Shown one piece after another: positions 36,801 through 43,894 of a DNA stretch of 64,000 bases. This DNA is from Palsa-883 sp035486355. GTDB lineage: Bacteria > Pseudomonadota > Alphaproteobacteria > Acetobacterales > Acetobacteraceae. The position numbers and the translations under genes are program-made. The notes beneath the pieces are model-generated. The model worked only from the letters and a program-made list of their open reading frames with translations. It made no database searches and was not told where the DNA came from. The stretch is from assembly GCA_035486355.1 (NCBI GenBank), contig DATHNE010000261.1:1-64000 (forward strand), given 5' to 3'. Positions within the stretch are counted from its first letter, which is position 1; each line of letters begins with the position of its first letter.

Positions 36801-37356
36801 ATTGCCGGCTCCGCAGTGCCATATTCCGATCCTGGCGCTGACGGCCGACGCGATCGCGGGAGCCGAGGAGCGCTATCTGGCCGCCGGCATGGACGCGTAT
36901 CTCGCCAAGCCGATCACGCCAGCGTCACTGCAAACCGCGTTGGCCAAGTTGACCGGCCTCGCACGAGAGTCGGAGTCCGCGGTGTCTCCATCATCGTCGA
37001 CACCAGCACCGTTGGCGGTCGAGCAGTCGGTCATCGCCGAGCTGCGCCGCATCTTCACGCCAGCGCAGTTCGACAGCTTCCTGGCGGACGCGCTGGACGA
37101 CATCCCGAAGCGCATCCAGCGTCTGACCGACCATGTCGCGGCAGGTGACCTGGCCGCCGCGACACGCGAGGCGCACGACCTGGTGTCGTTGATCGGCAAT
37201 TGCGGGGGCAAGCAGGCCAGCGGCCTGGCCCGCGTCGTCGAACAGGCCTGCCGCACCGGCGATCACGCCGTGGCCACGGAACAGCACGAGGCGTTCGTAA
37301 CAGCGGCCGCCACGGCCCTGACCGAACTCGCGACGCTCCGCCAACTCGTCGACTGA
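33868..37356 (+). CDS. Hybrid sensor histidine kinase with two receivers and Hpt domain
   Basis: A 1162-residue membrane kinase that looks intact. TM1 is at about 27-48 (LAPLAGLLIAVVLAMAALAS), then a periplasmic PDC/Cache-type sensor, then TM2 at about 297-320 (IAIVLGTLAIILAIILLFHV). A coiled coil and a PAS domain follow (375-490; LEFMGQGIMMIAADRTIAVC). HisKA has His528 in FLAHMSHEIRTPMNG. HATPase has NAIKFTE and GGTGLGLAI. Receiver 1 has Asp820 (VLIDLVMPG), receiver 2 has Asp961 (VLMDIQMPVLDG), and the Hpt has His1103 (REAHDLVSLIGN). This gives a complete intramolecular phosphorelay. The signal and output regulator are unknown. The GAF gene follows after 22 bases and may be a partner. The decayed gene at 822-3349 has a similar architecture. 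Confidence 0.92.
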   Translation: MPEPQQPSMPDSIAVPRLRRGLAPLAGLLIAVVLAMAALASWGARQHALTQIRQTNDNLGLLLAEQTSRTLQAVDLILRATAEQIRNDGIDSPSQFRGELDNQHVHDALADELKHLPQVTALTLVTADGKLVNSSQAWPTTPADLSGRDFVEYLRAHPQTDSYIGAALPGSPAPEQSLFLARRVNGPTGELIGIVMAPVSSHYFEDFYHAIALQAGTSVDILRRDGTWMLRYPQTNGLLGTTLPFASPWHQIVATGGGNYVSAGVSTGTPQFVAVQPLKDYPLVVDIAVSRDTALAEWWHEAIAIVLGTLAIILAIILLFHVLAKQFQRLATSEHTLAQRNADLERTQKRLQAQATELRRTADALTESEHLIVEKSNLLQTTLEFMGQGIMMIAADRTIAVCNQRTIEMLGLPAELKAAGTPFAQVLAYQWRTDEFKHTPEDIQEFVRSGGILDQPHVYERRRPNGRIMEVRSMPMPDGGIVRTYTDTTERKLAEERAAQAREQAETARMLAEDASRAKTDFLAHMSHEIRTPMNGIIGMNSILLGSRLADEQRECAIAVRESAESLLAVINDILDISKLEAGRVELELLDFDLVELIEGAVGLLVPRAREKGIDLSTFIDPAARFGFHGDPTRLRQVVLNLVGNAIKFTETGGVTVEVTTRPSRDDQPAKVRVDVQDTGPGIPENVRRRLFEPFAQADSSISRRFGGTGLGLAICRQLVELMGGTIDVISWPGRGSRFFFEIPLARANAPVRVNRSLPEQLRGLRALLVDDTDINRRVLRRQLLALGMEITAAHDGFQALAELERGWHRGQPFDLVLIDLVMPGLAGDALARRIRDMPGVAQAKLIMVCSVDRDALPAKLEQLVDAVLTKPVREQPLLDTLSRLFGLGTLPQPSPTESETAVPVPDLVALRILVAEDNKINQRLMMMLLAAAGHQVAVVNNGEEAVAAVRQGGFDIVLMDIQMPVLDGVGASNQIRALPAPQCHIPILALTADAIAGAEERYLAAGMDAYLAKPITPASLQTALAKLTGLARESESAVSPSSSTPAPLAVEQSVIAELRRIFTPAQFDSFLADALDDIPKRIQRLTDHVAAGDLAAATREAHDLVSLIGNCGGKQASGLARVVEQACRTGDHAVATEQHEAFVTAAATALTELATLRQLVD

Positions 37357-37378
37357 CCGCGTTCATTGAAGAGGGATC

Positions 37379-37849
37379 ATGCACGACCGTATCCTTGCTG
37401 CGCTGGCGGCGACCGATCAGCCGCTTGCAACTTTCCGTGCCGTGGATGCCGCGCTGGCGGAGACGCCCGGCCACATTCTGTTCACGGTGCTGGTGCATCA
37501 CCGCGCGGCGCGGCAGTCCGAACGCTTCTACAGCAATAGGCCGGACGCCTATCCGGTGGGCGGCCGCAAGCCGGTCACCGACAGCGCCTGGATGCAGCGT
37601 GTGATCCATGGCGGGCAGCCCTATATCGGTCGCACGCGCGAGGACATTGCCGCCAACTTCTTCGACCACGCGCTGATAAATTCGCTCGGATGTGAATCGA
37701 TTCTGAACATGCCGGTGCGCTGGAATGGCCAGACGCTCGGGACACTGAATCTGTGTCATCGCGCAGGCCATTATGCCGAGAGCCACCTGCCCCAAATCCG
37801 CCTGATCGCCCAGCTCGCTGCGCCGGCGGTGCTGATGGTGGACGGGTAA
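37379..37849 (+). CDS. GAF domain-containing protein
   Basis: A 156-residue soluble protein that is essentially one GAF domain: GHILFTVLVHHRAARQSERF, a central IGRTREDIAANFFDH, and the C-terminal LGCESILNMPVRWNGQTLGT with LNLCHRAGHY, the classic GAF beta-sheet end. Chromophore or cyclic-nucleotide ligands cannot be told. It follows the hybrid kinase by 22 bases on the same strand and might deliver a second input to it. A REP-like repeat starts ten bases after the stop. Confidence 0.85.
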   Translation: MHDRILAALAATDQPLATFRAVDAALAETPGHILFTVLVHHRAARQSERFYSNRPDAYPVGGRKPVTDSAWMQRVIHGGQPYIGRTREDIAANFFDHALINSLGCESILNMPVRWNGQTLGTLNLCHRAGHYAESHLPQIRLIAQLAAPAVLMVDG

Positions 37850-37858
37850 TCCCGACCT

Positions 37859-37962
37859 GTCATTGCGAGGCACGTGGCGACGAATCTCGACCCAGGGAGA
37901 CACTTACTATGGTGCCACCACATCGCGAGATTGCTCTTCGTCGCCACGCGTCTCGTAATGAC
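37859..37962. repeat. REP-like palindromic element
   Basis: An imperfect inverted repeat of about 31 to 37 bases (arms from 37859 and ending at 37962) with termini GTCATTGCGAG and CTCGTAATGAC, sharing a TGGCGACGAA core. It has the same end sequence as the element at 6864-6966, so both belong to one dispersed family. It lies between the GAF gene and the convergent NUDIX gene. Confidence 0.75.
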
Positions 37963-37976
37963 AATGGGCGTACGCG

Positions 37977-38408
37977 CTACCCCACCAGCCCACGCGCGAT
38001 ATCGATCACGCGATAAGCCTCATTCCAAAGATTGTACTCGCGCAGCCGATCCATCGGAACCCATGCCGCTTCCGTTACGTCGGTTCCGGCCATGGGCTCC
38101 CCACTCTCCCACCGGCACGCATAATCGATAATAGTGTAATGATACTGCACGCGCCCCGCGTCGTCGTGCCGTATGCTGTCGACATTGGCCGCCAGATGCA
38201 GTGCTCCAACCCGCAGCCCCGTCTCCTCCTCCAGCTCCCGCCGCGCCGCCGCCTCACAGGTCTCCCCCAGATCCTGCGCACCACCCGGTAACGTCCAGCT
38301 ACCAACCGCGGGCGGCTTGCCGCGCCGCACTAGCAGCACGCTGTCCCCCTTCAGCACCACAATGCCGATACCAACGATCGGCCGTGTCGGGTATTCGCGA
38401 TCGCTCAC
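37977..38408 (-). CDS. NUDIX hydrolase
   Basis: A 143-residue protein with a canonical NUDIX box: GAQDLGE followed seven residues later by RELEEETGL, the metal-binding Gx5Ex7REUxEExGU motif. The substrate could be a nucleotide sugar, a damaged nucleotide or ADP-ribose, and cannot be decided. The GTG start at 38408 overlaps the TGA of the DUF4340 gene upstream (GTGA), so this is the fifth gene of the Gld-like ABC operon. A longer upstream frame is shadow. Why a NUDIX enzyme is coupled to an envelope ABC system is unclear. Confidence 0.85.
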   Translation of the reverse strand: MSDREYPTRPIVGIGIVVLKGDSVLLVRRGKPPAVGSWTLPGGAQDLGETCEAAARRELEEETGLRVGALHLAANVDSIRHDDAGRVQYHYTIIDYACRWESGEPMAGTDVTEAAWVPMDRLREYNLWNEAYRVIDIARGLVG

Positions 38409-39475
38409 GGTTTGGCCGATGGCGCGCTGGGTGCCGCAGGAGGCGTCGGCGGCGTTGCCTTCAGCGTGTCGAGGCTCGGCGTCAGCGACGCCTCCTTCCA
38501 CGACCCAAGCTGATAGGTCCATCCCGCCAGACGGGCGTTCAACTTTGCCGCCTCATCCTTGGTCTTGTCGCCGCCGGTCGCCGAGAAGCGCGCCCAGATA
38601 TCCTTCGCGCCCTTTAGCACCGTCACGGTCACCGCCAGCCCGTCTGTCGTGGTGAATACTGCAGACCCGATCGTATCGCCAACCTTGGGTGCGACAGCCC
38701 CCTTGTCCGTCGCCACATCCTCGAAATTCAGCAGCTCCAGCCCCCGATCCAGATCGTCCAGCTTGTAGTCTTCCAGCTTCGGCGGATTGGCCGGCGCCGT
38801 CAGCACCAGCTTGCCATTCTGCTTGCTGAGATCCAGTTCGGTGTCGCCACGATGCACCACGACGCTGGCGATGCGCGCGTGGTCGATGTTCATGATGTCG
38901 CGATCCAGCCAGAGCTGCGGATCGGCATCCACTTCCAGGCTGCCCTCGGCCAGCCAGGTCTGCGCTCGCCCCGGCCGGCGCACGAACACCTCGTCTGGTA
39001 CATTCCCCGCCGTCCGCACGCGCCGATGCCCCACCAGCAGCGCGGCAATCACATGGTCCGACGCATCAAACACGCGCAGCAGATCCGCGGAGCTTTCCTT
39101 CTGATCCGCATCCTCCAATCCCAACCGGTTGTACAACGTCGGGTCCGACGTGCGCGGCTCGACCAGGCGCAGCTCGGTCAACGCCGTCAGCATGCCGCGC
39201 AGCTTGGGCACCTGCACCGGATACATGTCGCGCTGCAACAGGCCCCAAGGCGATTCCGTCTTGTTGCCCTTGCGGGCCAGCGTGATCGTGGTCCCCTGAT
39301 GCGTGATCTCGACGCGCGCGGCATCCGCCAGCTTTGCGGTGAGGTCGGGGAACATCAGCGTGCCGCGCGCGACCTCGGACCGTTCGGATGGTTCTTGCCC
39401 CGGACCGAAATACCACCCGCCGGCGACCGAGAGTACCCCCAGCACGCACAAGATGCTTAGCGTCCGCGTCTTCAT
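38405..39475 (-). CDS. DUF4340 domain protein of Gld-like ABC operon
   Basis: A 356-residue protein with one N-terminal TM (RTLSILCVLGVLSVAGGWYF) and a large periplasmic region with the DUF4340 pattern: RGTLMFPDLTAKLADAARVE, SPWGLLQRDMYPVQVPKLRG, LGLEDADQKESSADLLRV. DUF4340 proteins usually neighbour GldG-type ABC components and probably form part of the same envelope complex. The role is not proven. Its ATG overlaps the stop of the GldG-like gene by four bases. The C-terminus ends in an Ala/Pro-rich tail. Confidence 0.85.
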   Translation of the reverse strand: MKTRTLSILCVLGVLSVAGGWYFGPGQEPSERSEVARGTLMFPDLTAKLADAARVEITHQGTTITLARKGNKTESPWGLLQRDMYPVQVPKLRGMLTALTELRLVEPRTSDPTLYNRLGLEDADQKESSADLLRVFDASDHVIAALLVGHRRVRTAGNVPDEVFVRRPGRAQTWLAEGSLEVDADPQLWLDRDIMNIDHARIASVVVHRGDTELDLSKQNGKLVLTAPANPPKLEDYKLDDLDRGLELLNFEDVATDKGAVAPKVGDTIGSAVFTTTDGLAVTVTVLKGAKDIWARFSATGGDKTKDEAAKLNARLAGWTYQLGSWKEASLTPSLDTLKATPPTPPAAPSAPSAKP

Positions 39476-41385
39476 GTGCGTGCCCTGGAGCGACGTCGAC
39501 TGCGCGCGATGCCCAACACGATCGCGAGAAGGGTCAGCACCGCCGGCACCAACACGATGTCGAACAACCGCAATTCATTCTCAAGTTGCGCAATGCCGCG
39601 GTTCAGCTCGAACTGCACGGCACGCAGCTTCTGCCGCGTTTGCAGAATATCCTGGCGCGCCGCATCGATCGCCGCGCGCTGCTCTGGCGTGATGACCGGC
39701 TGTGCCGACTGGTCGCTGCCTTGCGCACTGCCCTGTCGCAGCGTCTGCAACTGCTTCTGCACGGCGTCCAGGTGCTGCTGCAACGTCTGCTCGGTCTGGC
39801 GGAACTGCGCCTCGGCATCCGCCTGCATCTGATTGACCAGCACGAACGGCCGCACTGACGACCCGCGCGAGCGCAGCCCGATCAGCACATCGCCACCCGC
39901 CAGCGTATCGATCAGGTTGGCGACGAACGGCCCATTGTCGCTGAACGGGGTCGCCTGCGACTGGCCGAAGAAGTCCTGGATGCGCACCCAGAAACGATCC
40001 GCCAGGATATCGGAATCTGCCACCACCACCAGGTTCGCCGGCGTCTTGGTTTCCGGAATATAGGCGGGGAAGTTATCCGGCCGCTTCTGCCCGGCAGCCA
40101 GCGGCGGCGGCTCAGTGAAAGCGGATTTCAACACACCGCGCACGCGGGCCGCGATCACTTCGGGCCCCAGCGTCGGCTTGAAATTCGCGAGGACCTTCGC
40201 CGGATCCGGTAGCTTTACCTCATCCATCGGCACCGGCCCGGTATGTGGTCCGGTGGTCAGCAGCGGCGTGAAGGTGATCGAAGCATTCGGCGCTTTCGCG
40301 ATGTAACCCGACGACGCGACGCTGACCTGCTGCAGATCCGCGGTCGCCGGATCGTCGTGATTGATGCCGTCGCGGATGTTGAACCACGCGACATAGTCGA
40401 CTGCTTGCACCCGATCATCCGGGCTGGCACGCACCCGCCACGCGCCATCCAGGTCGCCGATCACCTTGGTGGGATCGTATTGAATACCCCATGCCTTGAA
40501 CAGCTTCGGCAGGTCGGAGCTGGTGTCCTGCGGCGGCATGCCGGAGGGCGACGGCGCCGCCGCCATCGCCTCACTCCACGGATCAACCATCACCATCAGC
40601 CGCCCGCCACGCATGACGAACTGGTCGATGGCGTACTGCGTCGCGTCCGAGAGATTCTGCACCTCGGCCACCAGCAGTACCTGGATCGCCGGATCGATCA
40701 TCTGCGCATCGGTTGGCACAGTGCGCACGTCATTGGTCTGCCGCAGCATCATGATCGAGGCGTAGGGCTGCCCTGCGCCGCCTGGCCGCCCCTGGTTCAT
40801 CATCATCATGCGCGGATCACCATCGACCGGCAGCGACGACATCACGCCCACCACCGGGCGCTTCGGGTTGGACAGGTCGTAGATCAGCTTCGTCAGGTCG
40901 TATTCCAAGAACGGCTCGCGCTCCGGCTGGAAGAAGGCGATGTCGCGATCATCATCCAGCATGTTCGATCCAGCGAGGCCGAAATAAACCTGCTCGCCCG
41001 ACTGGTCGACCGGTACGCCTTGCAGCCCCTCGGCCAGCGCCTCATCCTCGGTGGCGCTGAACGGCTCCGGATCATAGAACTGCAGGTGCAGCTTGCCGTT
41101 CGCCACCGCGGCGTATTGTTCCAGCATCTCGCGCACCCGGTCAGCATAGCTGCCATAAGATGGCACCGCCGCGCCCAGCTTGCGCGAGTAGAACAGCTTC
41201 AGCGTGATCGGGTCCTTGAGGTTGGCCAGGATCTGCTTGGTGCCCGGCGACAGCGTGTACAGATGTTGCTGCGTCAGATCGACCTGCAAATTAGTCAGGC
41301 GGGCGTCGGAATACATGTTGATGCCGATGACGATCGCCAGCACGGCGATGATACCAACCACGGCCGAGAGCGTGCGGTGCCGCAT
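39472..41385 (-). CDS. GldG-like ABC transport auxiliary protein
   Basis: A 637-residue protein. TM1 is near the N-terminus (LSAVVGIIAVLAIVIGINMY) and a C-terminal TM is at about 605-625 (LFDIVLVPAVLTLLAIVLGI). The body has the ABC-type uncharacterised transport (GldG) domain: HLYTLSPGTKQILANLKDPI, TLKLFYS, FYDPEPFSATEDEALAEGLQ, GVPVDQSGEQVYFGLAG. A coiled coil with Gln/Leu lies before the C-terminal TM. In gliding Bacteroidetes GldG acts with GldA and GldF. Proteobacterial relatives have no gliding role and unknown substrates. It lies four bases after the permease gene and overlaps DUF4340. Confidence 0.88.
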   Translation of the reverse strand: MRHRTLSAVVGIIAVLAIVIGINMYSDARLTNLQVDLTQQHLYTLSPGTKQILANLKDPITLKLFYSRKLGAAVPSYGSYADRVREMLEQYAAVANGKLHLQFYDPEPFSATEDEALAEGLQGVPVDQSGEQVYFGLAGSNMLDDDRDIAFFQPEREPFLEYDLTKLIYDLSNPKRPVVGVMSSLPVDGDPRMMMMNQGRPGGAGQPYASIMMLRQTNDVRTVPTDAQMIDPAIQVLLVAEVQNLSDATQYAIDQFVMRGGRLMVMVDPWSEAMAAAPSPSGMPPQDTSSDLPKLFKAWGIQYDPTKVIGDLDGAWRVRASPDDRVQAVDYVAWFNIRDGINHDDPATADLQQVSVASSGYIAKAPNASITFTPLLTTGPHTGPVPMDEVKLPDPAKVLANFKPTLGPEVIAARVRGVLKSAFTEPPPLAAGQKRPDNFPAYIPETKTPANLVVVADSDILADRFWVRIQDFFGQSQATPFSDNGPFVANLIDTLAGGDVLIGLRSRGSSVRPFVLVNQMQADAEAQFRQTEQTLQQHLDAVQKQLQTLRQGSAQGSDQSAQPVITPEQRAAIDAARQDILQTRQKLRAVQFELNRGIAQLENELRLFDIVLVPAVLTLLAIVLGIARSRRRSRART

Positions 41386-41389
41386 CGTG

Positions 41390-42121
41390 CTAGCTCGCCT
41401 TGTTCCGCTCGACCAGCACCGCGGTCACATACAGCCAGAACGTGATGAAGCTGGCGAAGAACACCAGATCGCGCAGGCTGACCACGCCGCGGGTGAAATC
41501 CTGGAACCGGTCGATCACCGCCAACCGCCGCGCCACCGTGGCCAGCGTCGGAACATTCTGGCTGAGGAAGTCGGTGACCACGGAATACGACGCCATGGCG
41601 AACACGAAACACACCGCCAGGCCCAATACGAAGGCGATCACCTGGTTCTTCGTCGCGGCTGACATCGCCGATCCGACCGACAGGAATGCCCCCGCGATGA
41701 TCAGCGATCCCGCGTACCCCGACGCGATGACCCCGTTATCAGGATTGCCCAGCAGGTTGACGGTGATCACGAACGGAAACGTCAGCAGCAGCGCGATCGC
41801 GCAGAACGCCCAGGCCGCCAGGAACTTCCCGATCACCGCCTGTCCATGCGTGATCGGCAGCGACAGCAGCAGCTCGATCGTGCCCAGCCGCCGTTCCTCC
41901 GCCCACAGCCGCATAGTGATCGCCGGCACCAGCAACAGGAAGACCCACGGCATGAAGGTGAAGAACGGGTTCAGGTCCGCCTGCCCACGGCTGAAGAAGC
42001 TGCCCAGGTTGAAGGTCAGCGCGCCTTGCAGCACGAGGAAGATGACGATGAACACGCTGGCGACCGGTGTCGCGAAATATCCCGCCAGCTCCCGCCGCGC
42101 GACGATGAAGGTGATGCGCAT
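41390..42121 (-). CDS. ABC-2 type permease (GldF-like)
   Basis: A 243-residue ABC-2 family inner-membrane protein with six TM helices. It has the N-terminal ARRELAGYFATPVASVFIVI, a central LLVPAITMRLWAEERRLGTI with ELLLSLPITHGQAVIGKFLA that is typical of ABC-2 permeases, and VLGLAVCFVFAMASYSVVTD. It is the membrane partner of the ATPase gene that ends two bases upstream. The operon order is ATPase, permease, GldG, DUF4340, NUDIX. Export or envelope function is inferred from the family. Confidence 0.9.
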   Translation of the reverse strand: MRITFIVARRELAGYFATPVASVFIVIFLVLQGALTFNLGSFFSRGQADLNPFFTFMPWVFLLLVPAITMRLWAEERRLGTIELLLSLPITHGQAVIGKFLAAWAFCAIALLLTFPFVITVNLLGNPDNGVIASGYAGSLIIAGAFLSVGSAMSAATKNQVIAFVLGLAVCFVFAMASYSVVTDFLSQNVPTLATVARRLAVIDRFQDFTRGVVSLRDLVFFASFITFWLYVTAVLVERNKAS

Positions 42122-42123
42122 GC

Positions 42124-42882
42124 TCAGGCCGCGTCCCGCGGTGCTTCGAGCGTGAGCCGATGGAACACGTCCTCCAGCCGGCCGGAGGGATGGCGGCTTT
42201 GCAGCGCGAACGGCGTTTCATCCGCGACAATGCGGCCCGAAGCGATGACGATGGCGCGCGTGCAGACCGCGTCCACCTCCTCCAGGATATGCGTCGAAAT
42301 CACGATCGCCTTCTCACGTGCCATCCGCGCGATGAGGATGCGGACCTCGCGTTTCTGGTTGGGATCGAGCCCATCGGTCGGCTCGTCCAGCACCAGCACC
42401 GGCGGATCATGCAGCAGCGCCTGGGCCAGGCCGACACGGCGCTTGAAGCCCTTGGACAGGGTCTCGATCGGCTGCAGCCGCACCGGTTCCAGATGCGTCA
42501 GCGCCAGCGCCTCGCGCACCCGGCTTTCCAGCATTGCGCCGCGATAGCCGCGCACTTTGGCGACGAAGGTCAGGAACGACTCGACACCCATATCAGGATA
42601 GGTCGGCGCGCCTTCCGGCAGGAAGCCCAGCACCCGCCGGGCGGCGATCCCGTCATCCTGCACGTCGTGCCCGCAGATCCGCGCGGTGCCGGACGTGGGC
42701 GGCATGAAGCCAGCCAGTATGCGCATGGTGGTGGACTTGCCGGCGCCATTGGGGCCGAGAAAGCCGAGCACCTCGCCGCGCGCGACGCTGAACGAAATGT
42801 CGTCCACGGCCGTGAAAGCGCCGAAGCGCTTGGTGAGACGCTCGATCTCGATCAGTGGCGCGTTGGCGGGCGCGTCTGGCAC
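42124..42882 (-). CDS. ABC transporter ATP-binding protein (GldA/CcmA-like)
   Basis: A 252-residue ATPase starting with GTG at 42882 (VPDAPANAPLIEIERLTKRF). Walker A is GPNGAGKST, the signature is LSKGFKRRVGLAQALLHDPP, and Walker B is VLVLDEPTDGLDP. LSKGFKRRVGLAQ is the usual variant of ABC-2 drug and lipid exporter ATPases. It powers the permease encoded downstream. It is the first gene of the operon and diverges from acpXL across 247 bases that should contain promoters for both directions. Confidence 0.92.
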   Translation of the reverse strand: MPDAPANAPLIEIERLTKRFGAFTAVDDISFSVARGEVLGFLGPNGAGKSTTMRILAGFMPPTSGTARICGHDVQDDGIAARRVLGFLPEGAPTYPDMGVESFLTFVAKVRGYRGAMLESRVREALALTHLEPVRLQPIETLSKGFKRRVGLAQALLHDPPVLVLDEPTDGLDPNQKREVRILIARMAREKAIVISTHILEEVDAVCTRAIVIASGRIVADETPFALQSRHPSGRLEDVFHRLTLEAPRDAA

Positions 42883-43129
42883 GCAGCGTCTCTCCCTCTT
42901 CGTTGCCGACCGGGCAGCGGTTGGGGAATACCGTAACCGGGTGGCATTGCAAGCGGCCGGACCCTCCCCTGCCCCTGAATGACGCAGGCTTAACGTCGCG
43001 GTAGGCCGGCATCCGCTGACCGCAACGCAGGGCTGCCCACCCTGGCCTTCCCCCCACCCGGGCGGTAACCTTGCGGCACCGCGGCACAGGTGTTAGTGGC
43101 CCGCGCTTGTTCATTTGGGGCATTGGTTG

Positions 43130-43411
43130 ATGTCGTCGACCTTCGACACGGTGGCCGGGATCATTTCCGAGACGTGTGACATTCCGCGCGAGAAGATCAC
43201 GCTGGAGAGCCACGCGATCAACGACCTGGGCATCGACAGCCTGGACTTCCTGGACGTGGCCTTTGCCATCGACAAGGCGTTCGGCATCAAGATGCCGCTC
43301 GAGCAATGGACGCAGGACGTAAACGAGGGGAAGACCTCCTCGGACAAGTATTTCGTCCTGCAGGACCTGTGCGCCAACATCGATGCGCTGGTGGCGGCGA
43401 AGACCGCCTGA
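43130..43411 (+). CDS. acpXL: Acyl carrier protein for very-long-chain lipid A fatty acid
   Basis: A 93-residue acyl carrier protein. The 4'-phosphopantetheine attachment Ser37 is in LGIDSLDFLDVAFAIDKAFG. PLEQWTQDVNEGK and FVLQDLCANIDALVA match the AcpXL family of rhizobia, which carries the growing 27-hydroxyoctacosanoate chain for lipid A, rather than the housekeeping ACP. It is the first gene of an acpXL-fabZ-fabF-fabF-adh-lpxXL set, the known gene order for this pathway in alphaproteobacteria. ATG 43130 is preferred to the upstream TTG at 43115. It lies nine bases before fabZ. Confidence 0.9.
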   Translation: MSSTFDTVAGIISETCDIPREKITLESHAINDLGIDSLDFLDVAFAIDKAFGIKMPLEQWTQDVNEGKTSSDKYFVLQDLCANIDALVAAKTA

Positions 43412-43420
43412 TCCACCGGG

Positions 43421-43894
43421 ATGCGTCTCGAATATTTCCAGATGATCGACCGGATCAGCCTGCTGGATCCGGAGGCCCGGCTCGCACGGGCGGATTGCCG
43501 AGTGCCGGACGAGAGCCCGGTGTTCGAAGGCCATTTCCCCGGCCATCCGCTTCTGCCCGGCGTACTGATGATCGAGACCATGGCGCAGATCGGCGGCTGG
43601 CTGGTGCTGGCGACACTGCGCTTCGACCGCATGCCCTTCCTGGTGCAGGTGAAGGAAGCGAAACTGCGCGCCTTCGTCATACCCGGCCAGGCGCTGGAGG
43701 CCGAGGCCAAGCTGCTGCACGACGGCTCGGGTTTTGCGGTGGTCGCAGGCAAAATCAGCGCCGACGGCAAGACCGTGGCCGGGGCCGAGATCACCTATCG
43801 CGTGGTGCCCTTCCCGAACGCGACGCTGAAGGGCGAGATGCTGAAAACCGCGCGCCGGATCGCCGTGCCGAAGGCGTTCTTCGATGCCGCATGA
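43421..43894 (+). CDS. fabZXL: 3-hydroxyacyl-ACP dehydratase of the VLCFA cluster (FabZ-like)
   Basis: A 157-residue hot-dog-fold dehydratase with the FabZ active site EGHFPGHPLLPGVLMIETMA, where His38 and Glu52 would be the catalytic pair. It dehydrates 3-hydroxyacyl chains on AcpXL during elongation to the C28 acid. It is slightly longer than housekeeping FabZ at the C-terminus (KTARRIAVPKAFFDAA), as is seen in the XL-type. The start is nine bases after acpXL, and the stop overlaps the start of the next ketosynthase gene by eleven bases. Confidence 0.88.
   Translation: MRLEYFQMIDRISLLDPEARLARADCRVPDESPVFEGHFPGHPLLPGVLMIETMAQIGGWLVLATLRFDRMPFLVQVKEAKLRAFVIPGQALEAEAKLLHDGSGFAVVAGKISADGKTVAGAEITYRVVPFPNATLKGEMLKTARRIAVPKAFFDAA

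Noticed and set aside
38405..42882. A gliding-motility locus, suggested by GldA/F/G likeness
   Set aside because: Other gliding genes are absent, and such ABC sets occur widely in non-gliding proteobacteria.
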